Shown: positions 21,023 through 33,272, counted from the first letter of the stretch. The stretch: DNA of 64,000 nucleotides from Persicaria tinctoria (GCA_037127255.1 JBANSL010000005.1:60915909-60979908); one strand, 5' to 3'. Program-made: numbers and translations. Notes: generated by a model from the sequence alone, not told the origin.

Positions 21023-21714
21023 AATTCGATCCTAATTTCAAATAAGAATGAGATAGTTGATATAAATTTAATGTGTTAACTAGAGATGTATTGGATGTTT
21101 TTATTTATGAGATATTTTTAAGCATCAAAATTCGATCGGATACTATTTTTGTTGTGCTTACTTGACTTTCATGGTCATGCAAGGCGGTCAGAATGGATAT
21201 AATTGAGAGTAGTATAATCGAGAGTAGAAATGGGGAAAGGACAAGAGAAGAATATCGTCGTTTATACTAAAACGCTTATGGAGATTTTGAGGCATTTGAC
21301 CGAATATTATTTATAAGAGTTTCCCAAATATTTTTTTCCAATATAAATATTTTTTTAGAAATTTAACGTTGTAAATGATAATATATGGGTATCATGCTTA
21401 GTTTCGAACACCATACTTAAAATCTTTAAAAATATGGGTCTCTCTAAGAAATATTGGAAGATTTGAGGGTGTTAATGAAAAATTATTTTATTTTTACAAC
21501 ATTGGTAAGACAAATAATCAATCATAAATGTTGTAATCATTATCTATAATAAATCACTCTCTTTTCACCTTTTTACCTATAATTTTACGAAATTGCCCTT
21601 GAGTAATTTTACCCAGTAGGTAAACGTATCAACATCCTGGAAGTCCTAGTTTGTCTATCTATCTATCTATCTATCTATCCTACCTACTAGTAAAAGTAAA
21701 CTTTTTTTTTTTGG
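21023..21714. other. Intergenic AT-rich DNA with a TCTA microsatellite
   Basis: No gene seen. A (TCTA)n run spans about 21653-21679, followed by CCTACCTACTAGTAAAAGTAAAC, which resembles the start of some AT-rich Helitrons. Confidence 0.4.
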
Positions 21715-22534
21715 TAATAAATAGACCAATTGAATAGTAGAGAGAAAAATAACTTAAAACTCTATAGTAAAGTAAGTCTTTTTTACCATTATTGTCCATT
21801 CATTTAGCCATTATTAAAACTCTTCTTCTATCACAATTGTTAAAGAAGTGTTCATTAAGTGTAGCTTTTTTTGTTGTAATAAATAGGCCAATTGAATAGT
21901 ATAGAGAAAAATAACTTAAAACTCTATAGTAAAGTAAGTTTTTTTGGTCATTATTGTGCATTCATTTAGCCATTATTAAAACTCTTCTACTATCACAATT
22001 GTTAAAGAAGTGTTCATTAAGTGTAAATTTTTATACTATAAAACTAAATAAAAATGAAATTTTAGCTTGAATAAAAGAATTATTAAATAAAATTAAGAAC
22101 TTATTAGAATAATCAATAATTGAAATTTTAGTTTCAATAAAAGAATTATTAAATAAATATAAGAAACTTATTAGAATAATCAATTGAGTAAATTGAAGAA
22201 GAATTAAAAGAATAAAATAAGGTAAAAACTTAAAGAATAAAATAATATTATTTATATTTTAGATAACATAAGAAGAAAATTTTAAAAAATAATAGTATTA
22301 TTCATATTTTAGTAAAAAAATAATTAGAAAAATGTTATATATCTACTTAGCAAATGGACAAAGATAGATTACTTTAATTTAATCAAGAAAATAAGATAAC
22401 AATGGATAAAAATATAATAATTAAAATAAATATATTTTTGAAGCCCACTTTCTAATCAGTATGCTAAATAAACTTATTTTAAAATAAAACATTAAAAATT
22501 ACATAAGTAATTAACGCACGGGATTGTCTACTAG
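21653..22534 (+). mobile_element. Possible AT-rich Helitron or relic
   Basis: The right end reads GCACGGGATTGTCTACTAG before TT, matching the usual Helitron end (GCACGGG..CTAG), but the 5' arm of the terminal hairpin is missing. The left boundary at the TCTA run is a guess. No coding. The 162-bp tandem duplication lies inside. Confidence 0.35.
21715..22038 (+). repeat. 162-bp tandem duplication
   Basis: Two tandem copies, 21715-21876 and 21877-22038, share AATAGACCAATTGAATAG (AATAGGCCAATTGAATAG in the second), AACTCTATAGTAAAGTAAG and AAGTGTTCATTAAGTGTA at the same offset of 162 bases, with few differences. Confidence 0.85.
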
Positions 22535-22798
22535 TTAAAAGTATAAAATAGATAGGCGACCTCCACGGCTCCACCAACCTTGAAGCAATCAATGAGGACT
22601 TTTTCGTTAGGAAGAAGACAAGGAGCGGGCTTGAAAGACGTCGAAGCAAGATAAGCCTTATGCGCATGGACATCTTGTTTAGCCATGATATGTTCAAAAG
22701 CTAGGAACTCATTCATTGAGAATCCAACAGCTGAGATAGATCCAACAACAACCATATGTAGCTTTCACGGGGCCACGGGGGGCCAACGAGCATCGAGC
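22535..22798 (-). other. Short open region of unknown origin
   Basis: A 74-codon minus-strand frame (22531-22755) is less AT-rich than its surroundings and begins MVVVGSISAVGFSMNEF. It could be a gene fragment wedged between the Helitron-like end and the CACTA terminus. I do not recognise the family. Confidence 0.25.
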
Positions 22799-22814
22799 CA
22801 CTACCCCAAATGGC

Positions 22815-23345
22815 CTTTCGGGCGACAGACCAAGGTTGTCGCCTGAAATGGGATTTTCGCCCTCTGACAACTTAGGCGACGAACTTTCGTCGCCTGAGTT
22901 GTGGTCCGGTGACGTTTATCCCTTCACCATTCAGTCGACGAGCATCTGTATGTTCGTCGGTGGAGTTAACTCAGGTGACGGAAAAAGTGTTCGTCGACTG
23001 ATGATGTTGTCAGAGGCCAAGGACCATCCAGGCCCGCCCATTAAGACTCAGGCGACGAGTTTACTTTCATAAGTTCGTCGCCGGAGTCGGTCCATATAGC
23101 TATGAAAGAATCCAGACAATGACCCTTTCTTTTGTGTTTCGTCGCCTAGATAGTTTCAGGAGACGGACATACAATTATTTTGTCTCCTGAGTGAAGTCTA
23201 AAGATGCGTTCTCAGTTGTATGTCCGTAGCTGGAGTGTTCAGGAGACGAAGTTTTATATAATTCTGTCGCCTGAAAGGGTTAAATTTTTTTATATATTAA
23301 TAAGACGATGTAATATTGTTTGTTCGTCGGCTGAATTCTTTTTAT
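22815..23345. repeat. CACTA left subterminal repeats
   Basis: Repeated GCGACGAAC/TTCGTCGCCTGA-type motifs, at least ten in 530 bases and in both orientations. They are probable binding sites for the TnpA-like protein. Confidence 0.8.
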
Positions 23346-24442
23346 TTTAAAAAAATAAAATTTATTAGGGCACATGCCCCTGTTGGAATGTACCTTATAG
23401 CACATGTTGTGCTCCTGTCCTAAACTTTCTCAACAACAACACACACAACACACAATCGCACAAACAACAACATACTCAACAACAACACAATCACAAGCAA
23501 TTCAACCCATCAAATTAAAAACCTTGTAATCCACCCTAAAGCTTGTCCAACATACCAAAAGTATGTGACAAATATCCAAACAACTTCACAAAAAGTTTCT
23601 CCAAACACTACAAGTTCCAAAGCCACAATACACAAGTTCTAAAAGTTTCTCCAAACACTACACAACTTCACAAAAAACCAAACCCAAGTCTTAGTTATAT
23701 GAGGAGGACATCCTTACCTATTTCGGCTGGGGGGAGGGCTGAGAGTCTGTTGGAAGAGCACCTGAGTTGTTGGAGGGCTGAGGAGAAGCTGCGGCTGAAG
23801 GGATAGCCTGAGGACACACCACAGAGGTGACGGATGGCTGTGAGTTGGACTGACCACCTAGCATGCCCATCATGACCCTCTCGATACTGGCCATACGCTC
23901 CTCCTGCTCATTCTTGCTCTCGGCTTGGGTGGCTTTCTCACTCAACCTTGCAATTTCAGCCTTCGCCTCCTCCAGCTCCTTGTCCCTCTCTACAACCCTT
24001 GTTGTCCATGGACCCCCTCGTTTCTTTGCAGGCCACTCTCCAGCTGCACCCATTCCTTTAAAAAAAAAGATTGAAAACATAATCAGAGCTATACCTCTGA
24101 AAATTATAACAAGTAACATAATTAAAATTAGTGGGATTGAATTATAAGTAAAATCTCCAGCTGCACCCATTCTTGTTATAAAATCTTGTTATGAACTATA
24201 AGTAAAATCAGTGGGATTGAATTATAACAAGTAAAATCTTGTTATGAACTTCTGAAAATTGTAAAACAAAAATAAAATCAGTGGGATTGAACTATACCTT
24301 GAACTTCTGTTCCTCGTATTTCCCCAAGGCATTCCAAGATGATCTGTGTTTGTTCTTCGACAGAGAGGGGTGGTATTTGGCTTGGGTCTTCTGCTCCTTC
24401 TCCAATAGCGAGGAATTCATGAAGACAACGTTTCGATTTGGC

Positions 24443-26067
24443 CTACAAGTTCATGTATGCACAAAAAATATATATAAGTAAAACCAAATAAATAATTATA
24501 TAGAATTTATAAGTAAAACCAAAGAAATAATGAAGGGAATTTATAATAACACTAAAAGGAATTTATAAGTAAAAGGAATTTATACTAACACTAACAGAAA
24601 TAATGAAAGGAATTTATAATAACACTAGGATTTACCTACCGATTACAATAATAGTAGAAATAATGAAAGGAATGTATAAGTAAAACCAAAGAAATAATGA
24701 AGGGAATTTATAATAACACTAAAAGGAATTTATAAGTAAAAGGAATTTATACTAACACTAACAGAAATGATGAAAGGAATTTATAATAACAGTAGGATTT
24801 ACCTACTGATTACAATAACAGTAGAAATAATGAAAGGAATGTATAAGTAAAACCAATCTCATAGTGAAAGAAATGCATTATTACCACTGCTTTCAGTATA
24901 TAGAAAAAAGAAATAATGAACGAAATGCATTATTATAAGTAAAACTATTCACTAATGAATGTATATAGCTTATCATCATTAATTTTTACCTAGCTTTTCA
25001 TTATTATAAGTAAAACTATTCACTAATGAATGCATTATTATCAATGTTCCAAAAAATGCTTGGCGGATGCTCGGCGGCTAGATAGGGTCAAGGGTCTAGG
25101 CGGATTTACTATTTTGAGATGTATTTTTAATCCTAGGTCATATTCAATACATATATAAAATAATAAAGTTTAATTCATAACATATATAAACAAATAAGCT
25201 TTAATTAATAGTCTAGGCGTTAACAACGGGAGCTAGGTTGTGAGTTAGATGACTATATGAGTGAGGGATCAAGAGTAAAAGAGAGTATAGAGGTTGAGAA
25301 CTAAGAGAGAGATAGACATGTGGGGGGTTTTTAAGAGTTAAAACCTCAAAATGGTTTTTTTCACTAACTCACCAAACCCGCAAGGCCGTCAAGACCTTGC
25401 GGGTGACCTTCAAGACCCTAGGCGGCTAAACTCAAAGGTGGGGGACCTTCGAGGGTCTAGGCGGAGGCCCATGCCTTTTTTTAGAACAGTGATTATTATA
25501 AGTAAAACTATTCACTAATGAATGTATTACCTAGCTTATCATCATTAATTATTATAAGTACAACTCATACAGAAATAAGAGTACCATGCATTTAAGTTAT
25601 ATAAGAAATGCATTATTATAAGAAAGTCATTCACAAGCTTATCATCATTAATTTTTGAACAGGATTTATAAGAAAGTCATACAGAAATAAGAGTACCATG
25701 CATTTAAGTTATATAAGAGTACCATGTACTACCTACCTTATCATCATTACATTATTATAAGAAATTCATACAAAAATAAGAAATTCATACAGAAATGCAT
25801 TATTATACTTAGGTTTTACTGAAATGCATTATTATAAGAAATGCATTATTATAAGTAAAACTCATACAGAAAAGCATTATTATAAGAAATACATTATTAT
25901 AAGAAAGTCATACAGATATAAGAGTACCATGCATTTAATTTATATAAGAGTACCATGTATTACCTAGCTTATCATCATTAATTTTTGAACAGGATTTATA
26001 AGAAATGCATTATTATAAGTAAAACCCAAGTACTTAGGAAAAATTACAGAAAAACAGAAGGTCATAC
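24443..26067. repeat. TnpA intron filled with AT-rich short-unit repeats
   Basis: Over 1.5 kb of imperfect repeats built on GAAATAATGAAAGGAATTTATAA, GAAATGCATTATTATAAG and TAAAACTATTCACTAATGAATG, tandem and interspersed. A GC-richer stretch at about 25075-25490 (CTCGGCGGCTAG.., TCTAGGCGG twice) looks inserted. No coding apart from flanking exons. Confidence 0.6.
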
Positions 26068-26559
26068 CAGTCCATCCTGCGCACCCGAACACCCCTCGTA
26101 GGCTTCTATGGTTGTCTTAAGCCATGTCGTCGGATGCTTTTCCTTAACAATGAGCTCTTCTGCTCAGAAGCTCAGGGGCTTGGACCCATTGTGATGATTC
26201 ATGGGGTTCGGGTTCTTGGTCCTGTTTTGCTTGTTTCGCTCACAAAGGGCCTGTAAAAAGAAAGTCATTCACAAATCACAAGTGTTAAACAATAAGATAA
26301 ACGACAAATAAAAAAAACAAGTTAGGGAATTAATGAGAAATTACCATTCTCGCTTCGTCTGTGAAGTCACTGACCAAGAACCGCCACTGCTCAGGGCGAG
26401 CGACAAACTCAAGTGGTATGTCCTCGCCCCCCTCCCCCCCACTCCAGGAAGTGTTGATGACAATCATATTTCCAGGCCCCATATGCTTTTCCACTCTTCT
26501 TCTCCACGTATGAGTCAACTGCAGGGTCAATCTCATAGTACATCTACACATCCATATCA

Positions 26560-27128
26560 GAAAAAAAATATTTGAATAGAAGATAAGCGACAGTAGATAA
26601 GCAACAGCCAAGCAAGCAAACAAAAAAAATGCAACAGCCAAGCAAGCAAACAAATCTCATAGTAGATAAGCAAGCAAAAAAAATTCAGAGCAGAATAGAT
26701 GATAAGCAACAGTAGATAAGCATATTGTGAAGCAAGCAAACAAATCTCATAGTACATCCACACATGACAGAAGATAAGCAACAGCCAAGCAAGCAAACAA
26801 AAAAAAAATTTAGAGAAGAATAGATGTGAAGCACAAAACCAAATTATTTTTTATATATCAACTATCCAGGCCACACAGAAAAATCAAACTATAAAGATAA
26901 ATCTCAGTCAAATAGATAAATAGATAAATCAAACTATAAAGATATATGTAGATCTCAGTCAAATAGATAAATCAAACTATAAAGATAAAACCACATTATT
27001 GAGGAGATATTCATCTTAAATCTCAGTCAAATAGATAAATCAAACTATAAAGATATATGTAGATCACACAGAAAAGTACTTATAAGTAATAAGTACTTAG
27101 GTAAAAGATAATAAAAAAAGTAAACTAC
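26560..27128. repeat. TnpA intron repeats
   Basis: Short tandem units AGCAAGCAAACAAA/GATAAGCAACAG (26580-26800) and TCTCAGTCAAATAGATAAATC/AAACTATAAAGATA (26880-27060). Non-coding intron between exons 2 and 3 of the TnpA-like gene. Confidence 0.6.
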
Positions 27129-27358
27129 CTCCAAGTAATCTCTTACGAGGGACTGTTGCTCCTTTGTTAGTTTGGTCCATGTTGATGCAAGCATCGGCAC
27201 TTTGTCCCTGATAGCACACCCAATGTCTCGGACAAAGGTGTCATGCAGTTGCTTGAGGCCAGGCCCCTTGTGGAAGCAGGACCACTCGATCTTCAGCTTC
27301 TTCCCCGCTTCCGCCTTGAGGAGTGCTGTTTTGGGACTCTTGATGGTACGATATTTAC

Positions 27359-28479
27359 CTAAAATTCATAAGAACATATCAGAATCATCATTGAAACAAA
27401 CAGAAGGATGAAAAATATAAATACTGCATTTGTAGAATACTATAATCAGGCCATGTATAAACAAAATATAAACAAAGAATCCATCAAATGACACACAGAT
27501 AACAGTCTCAGCATATACAAGGACTAAATAGATACATTGAAACAAACAGAAGGATGAAAAAAGCAAAAGGATCAGTATAAGTAAAAAGAAAACCATCTAG
27601 ACAGATTGCCTATAAACAGATTGTCAAACAAATAATAAGACAGTTGAGATAAATACTATTAGACAAAAAACTTGGCAGTTTGTAATGAATTTGATGAAGC
27701 TGATAAGAGGGTATTAGGTATTGAGAATAGGTAGATCAACATGGAACCTAACTTAAAGCTCTCTCTACTCTACATTGCTTTTGCAATCAGCCAAAAATGA
27801 ATTCAAAAAAAGAATATGTTGAAGTGGAATCATACATACATAAGATCATCTCCAACAACTTCTTACTTGAAAAACCAAAAGGAATCAAATCAAAGGCTTG
27901 TGTTGAAGGTTGTTATTAATCAGAGTGTAAGGAAGGACAATGACTTCAGTACATAGGAAGAAAACAACCCAGTTAAGCCCTTCACGAGCATGAATTTTGA
28001 CACACTTCTAGCCAGGCAACCATAGAGTATGGAATGAGAGAAAATTCTGAGACTATAAAAACATGGCAGTGATACAGATATTTCAAGTCTAAGACTATAA
28101 AAACATGTTACAAGTCAAATATTTCAAGTCTGAGACTATAAAAACATTTTCATGGTGATATAGCCAAATTTACAGCATATTGTGATAAAACTAAGTCTAA
28201 AATAGCATATCTAGAGCATCACGAAGTAATAAACACAATTCCAAAGCAAAGATCAACACAGAACCAACACAGAACCAACACAACAACATTAATCAAAGGG
28301 CGACTCAACATAGCTTCAACTAGAAACCCTAACTCTTTCAATTGAAACCCTAAATCTAATTGAAACCCTAAATCTAATACCATTGAAACCCTAAACCCTA
28401 AATCATTATACAATTGAAACCCTAAATCCTTATACAATGTTACAGAATCTGATAGAGGGAGAGAGAGAGAGATGCTAAC
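27359..28479. other. TnpA-like gene intron 1
   Basis: 1.1 kb without coding signal. Between 28320 and 28440 a run of AAACCCTAAATC and one AAACCCTAAACCCTAAATC resembles telomere-box repeats often found near plant 5' leaders; here they sit just after exon 1. Confidence 0.6.
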
Positions 28480-29160
28480 CACGAAAACGGATGGAGCGAG
28501 GGGCCTCGGCTGATGACGCAGCTACTGGGTTGGCGTCGACAATGGTCGTGGATGGCGCAGGGTTGCCATTGGGCAGAGATAGGAGAGGAGGTGGCACCGG
28601 GGTTGTTGCAGAGGGAGTGGGAGAGGGAGGAGAAGTCGCTGAGGCAGGAGGAGTCGGGGTCGGGTTTGGAGAGGGAGTGAGAGTGGGAGTCGGGGCCGGG
28701 TTTGGAGCGGGAGTGGGAATGAGAGTCGGGGCCGGGTTTGGAGAGTGAGTGGGAGTGGGAGTTTGCAGAGGGAGTGGGAGAGTCGGGGCCGGAGGCGCTG
28801 AAGCCGTTGAGTTCGAGGGCGAGGGCTTCGGTAATTGCAGAGGTGGAGGAATAGGGGTCGGAGTGGACGAGAATTGCTTCTTTTTCCCCTTCACAGGGCG
28901 AGATTTAGGAGGCATGGTGAGAGATTAGGTTTTCAGCGGAGGAGAGGTTGGAGGAGGGATGAGAGGGAGGGACGGAGCACCAAGGAGAGGGAGGAGGCGG
29001 AGGAGGGACGAGAGGAAGGGACGGAGCACGAAGGAGAGGGAGGGGGCGGAGGAGGGACGAGAGGAGAGGCGGAGAGAGAGAGAGAGAGCGCAATGAATGA
29101 AATTGATTTGGGGCTAAGGGTTAGGGGAGGAGTCCGAGTCTACTAAAATCCTACACGTTC

Positions 29161-29675
29161 AGGCGACAGACATTTCAAAAAAAAATTGCCACCTGGAAAT
29201 TTGGCGGAAATTCAAATTTTGGTGAAAATATAGGGGGGAAATGAAATTTTATTCGAGAAATTCACTTTTGCATTGGGGAGACGTACTAGTAATAAGTTCG
29301 TCTGCTGAATAATCTCAAGCGACGAGAAATTAACTTGTCCGTCACCTGAAAATTTGGCGGAAATTCAAATTTTGGTGAAAATATAGGGGAAAATGAAATT
29401 TTATTCGAGAAATTCACATTTGCATTGGGGAGACGTACTAGTAATAAGTTCGTCTGCTGAATAATCTCAAGCGATGAGAAATTAACTTGTCCGTCGCCTG
29501 AAAATTTGACGGAAATTCAAATTTTGTTGAAAATAAAGGTGGGAAATGAAATTTTATTCGAGCCAAAATGGGGCAGAAATTCACTTTTTCATTGGGGAGA
29601 CGTACTAGTAATAAGTTTGTTTATTGAATAATCTCAGGCGACGGGAATTTAATTTTTCCGTCGCTTGAAAAAATC
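29161..29675. repeat. CACTA subterminal tandem units of about 152-167 bp
   Basis: Three units containing TTTGGCGGAAATTCAAATTT, GAAATTTTATTCGAG, CATTGGGGAGACGTACTAG and CGTCTGCTGAATAATCTCA. The CATTGGGG anchor recurs at 29271, 29423 and 29590, so periods are 152 and 167; the third unit has extra bases. Each also contains CGTCGCCTGA-type motifs. Confidence 0.8.
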
Positions 29676-29864
29676 CAGATTTTTTAAAAAAGAGCACTTT
29701 GCATGTGTTATTGCCCTGTTTACCATAACTTAACGACAAATTGCACCAAAAAAAATAGTCTCAGAAGCCATGATACCAACCATGTCATACACATACGAAA
29801 ATAACCGACATGTCTCACAAAAACAACGATTACAATCTATGATTTATGGAATCCGAAGACATTA

Positions 29865-32475
29865 TCAACCTTCGTCATCGTCATTTTCATCTTCGTCATC
29901 CTCATCTTCATCTTCATCTTCATCTACATCTTCATCTTCATCTTCATCTTCATCTACATCTTCATCTTCATCATCATCGTCTTCTTCTTCTTCTTCCTCC
30001 ATTTCAAGATCAATGGCGAGGTTGAAATTTTCGAAATAGATCACCGGGCCAATCTCCTGATAAGCTTCTTCCACCTCATTGGTAAGATCATCTCCGCGAG
30101 TTGCTAGAGTTTGAGGATCATACACGTTTCTATGGGACATCACATTAACTACTTTTCAAGCATCACCCGCCTTTGGATCTTCCACGTAAAACACTAGCCT
30201 CGCCGAGCGTGCAAGACAAAACGGGGAATCCTCATACCAACTGTTGTTCGTGTCCACAGAGAGCAAACCCATATCTACCTTGGTGCTTCCACTATTTTCA
30301 GGGTCGGTGTCAAACCACTTGCATTTAAACAACACAACTGGCATACAAGTAGCGTATATCAGCTCTACCACTTGTTCAAGTACCCCATAGTACTTAGCAT
30401 CTGAAGTTTCCACCATCACCCCTGAATTTTGTGTTCTCAAATCTTTGTCTTTGTCCTATGCCACAAACTTCACCCCATTGACAGAGCAGGCCCAATACAG
30501 TTTGCATTGTAGTGGCCCCTTTGCCAAGTTCAGAACCTCCGGTTTCAGGTAGGTGTCTCCATCTCTGTGCAACTTAGAAACCTATACAACATAACATGTT
30601 AGAGTTATGTTTTGGGAAAACAAACATGCAATTTGTCTTCCCTTCTATGTTAAGAGTAGTGCCGATGATGTCGTCGAAGACGTTCTTCTCGATGTGCATA
30701 ACATCGAGTGCATGTCTGACTCTAATGTGACGCCAATACGGCAATCTCCATAACTCAGACTTGTTGGTCCAACACATTCTGTTAGTCACACTGTATGGGG
30801 CCTTGAAAGCAGGGTGCGAGCTGAGGACGGGGAAGTTGATCCTGTTGAAACAGATGGAAACATAATGAGAAAGACATCGGAGAAACGTATGAAAAGGGAA
30901 AAAATAGTGAAAAGAGAGGTAGTTCTCGTACCTATCGATTTGTGCAAGAATTTGCTCCCCGCTCCAAGCATAAGGGCGTGTCCTGTGTTCTTCGCTTCCA
31001 TTGAACGCCATACCATCGTATCGCCACGGGTGGTTTGGTGGAAGCCATCTACGGTGCCCATCGTAAACCATTCTCCCCTGTTCATGCGTTGCAGAAGTAC
31101 CATCCAAGAAAATAGGGGAGGCTTTATACCCCTTCGCCGCAGCTCCAGCCAACATCCCCAAGCCAGGAAAGTCGCTTATAGTCCACAACACTGCTGCTTT
31201 CATCGTGAAAGTGGACCTTGAGTATCGATCGATAGTATATACTCCAGTCCCCCATAAGTGTCGAAGCTCATCGATCAACGGCTGCATGAACACACTAAGA
31301 CACTTTCCTGGAGACTTTGGTCCCGAAATCAACAACGCTAACATGTTGAATTCCTTCTTCATGCACAATGACGGAGGCAAGTTGTATGGCATGACTATGA
31401 CATGCCATGTGCTATGGAGGGTTGACTGATTCCCAAATGGATTGAATCCATCGGTTGCAAGTGCAAGTCTCACATTCCTCACGTCTTCAGAGAAATGCGG
31501 GTAGGTTTTGTTGAATTCTTTCCATGCCTCCCCATCTGATGGGTGTTTCAACCATTTTGCATCTCTCACCCGCTCACCATGCCATCGCATAGCCTTTGCA
31601 ATGTTCGGCTCCATGAACAATCTCTTCAGTCTAGGGGTTAAGGGAAAGTACCGGAGAACCTTCCTGGGAACCTTGCCTTTCGTACCCTCCCTAGTATACC
31701 ACCTAGGTGTGTTGCACTTGGGGCATGCTTCGAGATCTGCGTATTGTTTGCGAAATAGCACACAATTATACTCACAAGTGTCGATCAGCTCGTACCCAAA
31801 TGCAAGGTCCCTAATCACACTCTTCATCTTCGCTCCATCTGTAGGATGTTTATGTCCTTTCGGCAACATGCGAGCAATGTATGCGCACATGGCGTCCATG
31901 CTCCTATCTGTCCACCCAAACTCTGACTTCATCTGCATTGCATCCAGACAGGCATCCAGAACAGTCATATCGTTGTCCTCATACAATGGCATGTTTGCTG
32001 CCTCTACAAGCCTATTATATTTCTCGTAATCATCGTCAACAACATATTGGAACGGAGGATCGTCGGGAACAAAGTGCGCCTCATATCTGACATGAAACGG
32101 AAAAGCATCGTGCAGAATGTTCATAGCATGACCATCAACAGAGGAAGATGTCCCTTCCTCCAGGATCTGCGTTCGTCGTTGCTCAATTGTCCTATCAACT
32201 GGGGCTTCGCCATGCTTGTCCCAAACAGTATAACTAGGCCACATCCCCAAGTGGGCCAAATGACTGTGTATTTCATCTAATATGTGCCACTCATTATTGC
32301 GGCATCTCCGACACGGACATAGGAAATGAGTCATTCCATTCGCATTATCTCTAAGATTCTGCATAAACATAAATATTCCGTTTTGATACTCCCCGTGAGA
32401 GTGAGGGAGTAGCATCCGACTTTTATCGCCCATTATCGTCCTATCATTATCAATACATTCATATGAATTCATCAC
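29865..32475 (-). pseudogene. TNP2-type CACTA transposase, internally deleted
   Basis: Exon 1 (30932-32475, 514 codons) starts at an ATG and has a Transpos_assoc-like N-terminus (Cys motif FLCPCRRCRN, HLAHLGMWPSYTVW), then the Transposase_21/TNP2 core (LATDGFNPFGN, MPYNLPPSLCMK, LLISGPKSPG, TISDFPGLGMLAG, GHRRWLPPNHPWR). An 89-base intron (30842-30931) leads into an exon ending 30841 with RHALDVMHIEKNVFDDIIGTTLNIEGKT. The DUF4218 region expected next is missing: within about 60 bases the sequence jumps to HRDGDTYLKPEVLNLAKG and then a DUF4216-like part (LFKCKWFD, LARSARLVFYVEDP). TAG interrupts that part at about 30456-30458, and TGA (30156-30158) replaces a position that is normally Trp in the family. 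The protein would act in the nucleus on element ends; this copy cannot. Confidence 0.8.
29880..29995. repeat. CATCTT microsatellite coding an acidic tail
   Basis: Imperfect (CATCTT)n/(CTTCGT)n on the plus strand. Read on the minus strand it encodes an Asp/Glu-rich stretch at the C-terminal end of the TNP2-type frame (29865-30143). Confidence 0.7.
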
Positions 32476-33272
32476 ATAAACAATCCATTCTCATCATCTA
32501 TCTCATTCTGCACCACATTCTCAAATAAAATTGCACATAAATAATCCATTCACATACACAATCCATTCATACCTCAAACTCAATTTAAAATCAATTTTCA
32601 ATCATAACATTCTAAATTCCATTTTCATCATAAACTCAAATACAAATTCCATTCTCATCATCTATCTCATTGTACATCCCTTTCTCAAAAAAAAATTGCA
32701 CATAAACAATCCATTCACATACACAATCAATTCATAACACAAACTCAATTTAACCTCAGATTCAACTCCATATATACATACACAACTCTTTCGCCTCATA
32801 AACTCCATTCAAACAACTTTTTTACCATCCAAACTCCATTAAAAAAGACAAGTTCATCATCAATCTACACAAACAATGTATATGCATATATTCAACAAAA
32901 AAAAAAAGAAAAAAAATTTATACATACCCTCAATGGATGTGTGAAAATTGTGAAATGGGGGAAGAGTTTTCGAGCCCTCTAGGGTTATTTTGGGAGAAAG
33001 GATGAAGATGAGAATGAGTTATTGCACAGTACAACCGATTTTAATTGTTTGTTACGGAAAACACATTCAGGCGACGGACATATATATATATCTCCGTCTC
33101 CTGAGTGAATAGTAATAAATATGGGGTCAACTACCACACTTTTCAGGCGACGAAAATATTTAAATGTTCGTCTCCTGAATGAACAATATTTAATATCCGT
33201 CATCAACCGGACTTTATTACTTTACTTTTGAAAAAGTCCAACGTTCAGGCGACGGACCATTAGAATTTCCGT
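32476..33272. other. CACTA right flank with ATTCA repeats and subterminal motifs
   Basis: 32476-32900 is A/C-rich with repeated TCCATTCACATACACAATCC and CAAACTCAATTT motifs. From 33065 onward CGACGGAC/CGTCTCCTGA subterminal motifs reappear. No gene seen. Confidence 0.6.

Larger units (their letters stand above)
23718..28915 (-). pseudogene. TnpA-like (Transposase_24 family) gene, broken
   Basis: Six exons assembled by splice sites and phase: 28480-28915 (start MPPKSRPVKGKK, Pro/Ser-rich), 27129-27358 (KYRTIKSP.., WTKLTKEQQ), 26345-26543 (YYEIDPAVDSYVEKKS, KYDCHQHFLEW), 26068-26250 (LCERNKQNRTKNP..HHNGSKPLSF), 24298-24442 and 23718-24055 (coiled coil with ERDKELEEAKAEIARLSEKA and a Gln/Ser/Pro tail). 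Motif order (W..YDCHQH, ..RNKQNR..HNGSK.., EEQ.., C-terminal coiled coil) is that of plant Ptta/En-Spm Transposase_24 proteins. Two defects: exon 3 has 199 bases with one extra G in a G7 run, so it reads into TGA, and exon 4 has an in-frame TGA right after HNGSKPLSF. About 510 codons if undamaged. The family role is DNA binding at subterminal repeats. Confidence 0.7.
22799..33272 (-). mobile_element. Decayed CACTA (En/Spm-type) DNA transposon
   Basis: The left terminus begins CACTACCCCAAATGGCC at 22799. Subterminal zones at both sides (22815-23340 and about 29160-33270) are crowded with CGTCGCCTGA / TCAGGCGACG motifs in both orientations, the hallmark of CACTA elements. Both genes lie on the minus strand in the usual order: TNP2 transposase (32475 to about 29865) then a TnpA-like gene (28915 to 23718). 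No matching TAGTG right end was found; a plus-oriented CACTA end of different sequence appears at 33273. Each gene carries disabling changes, so the element is not autonomous now. Confidence 0.85.

Noticed and set aside
28320..28440. AAACCCTAAA run as an interstitial telomere
   Set aside because: Only one true double repeat; the others are separated by unrelated bases, fitting telo-box motifs near a 5' leader.
29770..30039. Poly-Ser plus-strand frame
   Set aside because: Produced by the CATCTT microsatellite; the meaningful reading is the acidic tail on the minus strand.
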